Assembly (NCBI RefSeq): GCF_030056705.1
Contig: NZ_JASHIC010000006.1
Span: 62,001-126,000, forward strand
Source: Flectobacillus longus
GTDB lineage: Bacteria; Bacteroidota; Bacteroidia; Cytophagales; Spirosomataceae
Length of the DNA stretch: 64,000 nt
Direction: 5' to 3'
Part shown: positions 60,626 to 64,000 of the stretch, piece after piece
Numbering within the stretch: position 1 is the stretch's first letter
How the letters are laid out: each line of letters starts with the position of its first letter
Program-made: the position numbers and the translations under genes
The notes under the pieces: model-generated
Told to the model about the DNA's origin: nothing
Databases searched by the model: none
The model's input: the letters and a program-made list of their open reading frames with translations, nothing else

Positions 60626-61522
60626 TTATTGAATACTTTTTACTCGATTTGGATAATCAGTAATGAGTCCGTCGGTACCGAGTTCTTTCATTTTTTTCAT
60701 ATCCGAAATTTCATTGACTGTCCAAGGCATTAGCTTTACATTTTTGTCATGGCAGGCTTTTACTCTTTCTGGGGTAACTAGCTTAAAATAAGGGCTATAA
60801 TAAACTGGCAAAAAACCTAAAGCATCGAATGTTGCCTCTGGGCCTAGTTCGCCTGTAAGTGCTGACAATTGTACTGGCATATATTTGCCCGCATCAATTT
60901 GTTTTTTCCAGTGCTTCAAAATGGCAAAGTCAAAACTTTGTAGGATAATACGGTCGGCAGGAAGAAGTTTTTTTAAGTCTTTGTGTACCAAATCTGAAAA
61001 CTCCTCAACTGTTGAAGGCTGATAAATGCCATATTCTTTTTCGCCAGATTTGATTTCAACATTATACTTAACAGGTGGCAAACCATTCTTCTTGATATAT
61101 GCCTCACAAGCTTTAATCATATCAACCAAAAGTGGCTTGTAAGTAGAAACCTTTTGCTGCTCAGGAAAGCCCGAATTACCACGAACCCCAGAATCATATT
61201 GCTTGATTTCTTTGTAAGTCATTTGATACAAATTCAGTGATTTTTCCTCTTGCTTACTCACAGGAGTTCCATCGGGTTTTGACATATATTGAGCCAGCAT
61301 ATAAGGCTCATGCGAAACCACTACTTTGTTATCTTTGGTGATACAGACATCCAGTTCAAGTGTATTGACACCCAAATCGATTGCTTTCTTAAATGCTTCA
61401 ATGGTATTTTCAGGCATCAATCCCCGTGCACCCCGATGACCTTCTATTTCAAAAGTTTGTGCCAACAAGGAGCTATTAAAAGCGGTAGACGCCAGTAATG
61501 CTGATAAAATAAGCTTTTTCAT
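60626..61522 (-). CDS. Periplasmic glycerophosphodiester phosphodiesterase
   Basis: The 298-residue protein begins MKKLILSALLAS with a signal peptide ending LLAQ. It has the GDPD signature GHRGARGLMPENT, ELDVCITKDNKVVVSHEP with metal ligands, and a C-terminal PWTVNEISDMKKM. It hydrolyses glycerophosphodiesters to glycerol-3-phosphate and an alcohol. I chose ATG 61522, because the frame upstream (to 61564) has no signal-like residues. It is first in a two-gene operon with the phosphatase fusion. Confidence 0.92.
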   Translation of the reverse strand: MKKLILSALLASTAFNSSLLAQTFEIEGHRGARGLMPENTIEAFKKAIDLGVNTLELDVCITKDNKVVVSHEPYMLAQYMSKPDGTPVSKQEEKSLNLYQMTYKEIKQYDSGVRGNSGFPEQQKVSTYKPLLVDMIKACEAYIKKNGLPPVKYNVEIKSGEKEYGIYQPSTVEEFSDLVHKDLKKLLPADRIILQSFDFAILKHWKKQIDAGKYMPVQLSALTGELGPEATFDALGFLPVYYSPYFKLVTPERVKACHDKNVKLMPWTVNEISDMKKMKELGTDGLITDYPNRVKSIQ

Positions 61523-62020
61523 AAAATTGGATGTTTTGTTTTTGGACAAATCGCTGATTATCAAACTACACAGAGTTGTTCAAAAGATACAAGCTTTTTT
61601 AACAATTCATATCCCTAACTTATGGCTTTTCGTTTATACGAATCATTTGTTATCGATAAAAGAACCACAAAAGTAGGTTCTACTTTTTGCTTGAGTATTA
61701 ATCCTATTTTATGGTTATGTTAAAGTAATTTGTAGGGCAAAATAAATTTTACCCACAATAGGCATTAAGCTATATGCCATAAGCAAAAAGTTGTGCTTGC
61801 CTAATGCCTACGGCTTATAGCTTAGAGCGTATTAAGGCAATTTTATTTTGCATTAATACTTATTCTGGCATTTTTTCTAGATTTTTTTATTAAGAAAATA
61901 AAGTACCTCATCTTAAAATTCTACCATTAAAATCCTTTCAAAATAATTTGAATTTGTATTTTTTCCATCATCACTCTTTTAGGTTGATTACTAGGCAGTT
62001 AAACGCTTGTATTTTTCCGA
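61523..62020. other. AT-rich intergenic region with a dispersed palindromic element
   Basis: No gene is seen. The stretch 61759-61834 contains TAGGCATTA (61759-61767) and its inverse (61802-61810), and 61806-61834 matches 29981-30009 at 25 of 29 positions. The rest is low-complexity AT-rich sequence. Confidence 0.55.
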
Positions 62021-62050
62021 TTGTAAATGAAACCTTCTTGTGTAATTTTG
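62021..62050 (+). promoter_or_regulatory. Promoter of the HPP gene
   Basis: TTG (62021-62023), a 19-nt spacer and TAATTTTG (62043-62050) match the Bacteroidota consensus, about 50 bp before the ATG. Confidence 0.7.
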
Positions 62051-62100
62051 TCTTATGATTATATGACTTAACCTATAGGCTAAGCATCTGAAACAAAACC

Positions 62101-62610
62101 ATGAAAAATTATTTAGCAAAGTTTAAAACAAACGAGCGAAGCCCCGCTCGTCCTAAATGGACGCATGCCTTTAGTTCGGCCATCGGAGGATTGATTGGTA
62201 TAGCGAGTATTGGTCTAATAGCTGAATGGACTCAAACACCCATGTTGATTGCTCCTTTTGGAGCTACTTGTATCTTGGCATTTGGTGTTCCAGATAGCCC
62301 TTTGGCACAACCGAGGAATATCATTGGAGGACACTTAATCGCAGGAATTGTGGGCTTATGTTGTCTGTATTGGGTAGGAGACAGTATTTTTTCTATGTCA
62401 TTGGGCGTAGGAATTTCATTAGCTATCATGCAACTCACCAAAACGGTACATCCGCCAGCAGGAGCTGACGTAATGGTGATTATTTTGACTCATGCCTCAT
62501 GGAGCTTCTTGTTTACTCCCTTGCTGACAGGCGCAATCGTATTGGTTTTAGTTGCATTGATGTTTAATAATGCTCACAAAACTCGAAAGTATCCAAAGTA
62601 CTGGCGATAG
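62101..62610 (+). CDS. HPP family membrane protein
   Basis: The 169-residue protein has four hydrophobic segments and the HPP motif (KTVHPPAGAD). Some family members are linked to nitrite uptake in plastids and cyanobacteria. Here no nitrogen genes lie next to it, so the substrate is unknown. It has its own promoter and ends before a composite repeat. Confidence 0.85.
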   Translation: MKNYLAKFKTNERSPARPKWTHAFSSAIGGLIGIASIGLIAEWTQTPMLIAPFGATCILAFGVPDSPLAQPRNIIGGHLIAGIVGLCCLYWVGDSIFSMSLGVGISLAIMQLTKTVHPPAGADVMVIILTHASWSFLFTPLLTGAIVLVLVALMFNNAHKTRKYPKYWR

Positions 62611-62617
62611 GATTCAA

Positions 62618-62862
62618 ATTTGAAAATTAGGGAATTTGAAGATTTGAAAATGGAGCTATAAATAGGAGTCATCCCGAATTTAAGGTTGGGATTATTCTCC
62701 AAGTTTTCATCAAAAAAAAGGGGTCGAAAATTGTTTTCTGCCCCCTTTTTTTGATACTATCTCGCTAGATTCTACTAGGCTTAAGACGCAAGCATTGCGT
62801 CTCTACTAATAAAATACCTATTTAAAATAATCACTCATTCACTCAATCTCAATTCACTCAAT
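62618..62862. repeat. Composite intergenic repeat, copy B
   Basis: The order of parts equals copy A at 32508-32768: an AATTTGAA-type stretch (62618-62656), a GGGGTCGAAAA hairpin terminator (62713-62752), a GACGCAAGCATTGCGTC palindrome ending CTCTAC (62785-62806), and an ACTCAATC tail (62829-62862). Both copies lie beyond the 3' end of a minus-strand gene. Confidence 0.8.
62713..62752. terminator. Hairpin terminator between HPP and the COG0523 gene
   Basis: AAAAAAAGGGG (62713-62723) pairs with CCCCTTTTTTT (62742-62752), and an inner GAAAA/TTTTC stem extends it. The A and T tracts permit function in both directions. Confidence 0.75.
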
Positions 62863-62881
62863 TTAAGATGACTCATGTTTA

Positions 62882-63961
62882 TCATTTTAGATTGAAAGGC
62901 ATTTTAAAACTTGGGATATCGACTTGATTTGGGTCACTTTTACGACAATCTAATAACTGTTTTTCTATTAATGACCAAGTGGCTGGTTTTAAGGAAATTA
63001 TCTCAATTCTACTGTCTTTACGATAAGCTATCGAGCATTCATTCGCTGGCTCATCGGTTGTTTTATTGATAAAAATCCAGTTTTTTTCTCCTATTCTAAA
63101 TACACCTTTTATTCTTTCGAAGCCTTTTAATGAGTCAATCCAAGCTAATAATTGATTTTTTGAGAAAATTTCATCTGGATGAAACACCCAACCGCATCCA
63201 AAAGTACCCAAAGCGCGTCCTTCTCGTTTGATTGGCTTATTAGGTAATGGTTGTAGATTTTCTTCCTGATTTTCAGGGATTTGTATGTTTTCTAGCTGAT
63301 TTGAATGAGCATTCATATACACAGCTTTACGATGTGGATAGGGCTCTATATCAAGCCAATTGAGGTCTATTTCTCCCTTTTCTACAGCAGCAATCATAAC
63401 CTTTGGAGGGAAAAGCGCTTGTGCCCATTTAGCAAATTTTTGAAGCAGTTCATCGCTCGCTAAATCTGCCTTATTAGCGACCAAAACGTCTGCCAGCGTG
63501 ATTTGATCTTGATACACTTCATCGTCGAAGTACTTATCGTCCATTAATTGAATAGGATTGACTAAACAAATAGTCGCACGCAAGTCAATTACTTTTGACA
63601 AGAACTCGCCTTGCAATAAATCAATAATAGCTTCGGGATGAGCAATTCCTGTTGGTTCTATCAAAATTCGATGTGGTTTTACCTGACGAATACTCTGTGT
63701 AAGAGTCGTTTGCAAAGGCAAATTGGCAGTACAACAAATACATCCTCCAGCCACATAGCGAACAGCCATTTCTTGACCTTGACTTTGTGCTTCCATAGGA
63801 ATATGGTCGATAGAAACATCACCAAATTCGTTGACAATCACGAGCCAGCGCTCGTCGGCAGGTTTGTGCTTAAGAATATGTAAAATGGTTGTAGTTTTGC
63901 CAACACCCAAAAAACCTGTAATGATATTGGTAGGGATTTTATGAAGAATCTTTTTTTCCAT
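62882..63961 (-). CDS. COG0523/CobW-family GTP-binding metallochaperone
   Basis: The 359-residue G3E GTPase has Walker A GFLGVGKTT, the metal-binding CxCC motif in GGCICCTANLP, ANKADL for guanine recognition, and a C-terminal CobW_C domain. COG0523 members deliver zinc or other metals to enzymes, often under metal limitation. The metal is not decided by sequence. Its promoter lies outside the window, whose last bases are non-coding. Confidence 0.9.
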   Translation of the reverse strand: MEKKILHKIPTNIITGFLGVGKTTTILHILKHKPADERWLVIVNEFGDVSIDHIPMEAQSQGQEMAVRYVAGGCICCTANLPLQTTLTQSIRQVKPHRILIEPTGIAHPEAIIDLLQGEFLSKVIDLRATICLVNPIQLMDDKYFDDEVYQDQITLADVLVANKADLASDELLQKFAKWAQALFPPKVMIAAVEKGEIDLNWLDIEPYPHRKAVYMNAHSNQLENIQIPENQEENLQPLPNKPIKREGRALGTFGCGWVFHPDEIFSKNQLLAWIDSLKGFERIKGVFRIGEKNWIFINKTTDEPANECSIAYRKDSRIEIISLKPATWSLIEKQLLDCRKSDPNQVDIPSFKMPFNLK

Positions 63962-64000
63962 GAGATAAAGAGGGATTAGGCAAGAAACACCTAAGGGATT

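Overview
The window looks like a chromosomal stretch of a Bacteroidota bacterium, most likely of the order Cytophagales. It is AT-rich, carries TTG-N17-23-TAnnTTTG promoters of the Bacteroidota sigma-A type (13397-13427, 35967-35997, 62021-62050), and has typical family members: a GH127 enzyme, an SLBB/Wza-type exporter, a 700-residue sulfite/nitrite reductase with a helical tail, and COG0523 and HPP proteins. The genus cannot be fixed from sequence reading alone.

Layout. 1-9900: housekeeping and salvage genes (GH127 glycosidase, polynucleotide-kinase-like protein, Lon, a purine permease of the AzgA type next to an exported MTA/SAH-nucleosidase-like protein, siroheme synthase CobA). 10048-15560: siroheme reductase, a coiled-coil lipoprotein, a sigma factor with a small overlapping partner gene, endonuclease III, and a small secreted basic protein. 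15717-32398: a 17-kb minus-strand surface-polysaccharide locus running from the SLBB exporter and Wzz through GT2, a 4-epimerase, Wzx, Wzy, two asparagine-synthetase-like amidotransferases and three GT4 enzymes to WecB. It encodes a Wzx/Wzy-dependent glycan, probably with an amidated sugar. 32785-36114: Tgt, a GT2, RsmG and tRNA-Asn.

36103-50690 is a 14.6-kb integrated element, the most unusual part of the window. It sits in the 3' end of tRNA-Asn with a 13-bp att duplication. It has a tyrosine integrase translationally coupled to a lipoprotein, and a long minus-strand operon of about 16 small genes. Many of these encode membrane-anchored proteins; others are a phage-type carbohydrate-binding spike and a membrane-anchored P5-type lysozyme-like protein. 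A hairpin-rich non-coding region with GGAC/GTCC tetranucleotide repeats follows, then an HNH protein and a RepA-like helicase module with divergent regulators. I see no terminase, portal, tail or tape-measure gene. My reading (inference) is a provirus of a tailless, lipid-containing phage, broadly comparable in type to corticoviruses or the Flavobacterium phage FLiP. The major capsid protein is not identified.

50730-64000: remnants of a degraded AAA-ATPase two-gene defence-like locus, PnuC, a GT-C/TPR membrane protein, a low-complexity secreted protein, enoyl-CoA hydratase and acyl-CoA dehydrogenase, an orphan histidine kinase, a GDPD-like/alkaline-phosphatase fusion in an operon with a glycerophosphodiester phosphodiesterase, an HPP protein and a COG0523 GTPase. 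Several intergenic regions carry dispersed repeats: a composite of about 250 bp with a GACGCAA/TTGCGTC palindrome, and a separate palindromic element of about 100 bp.
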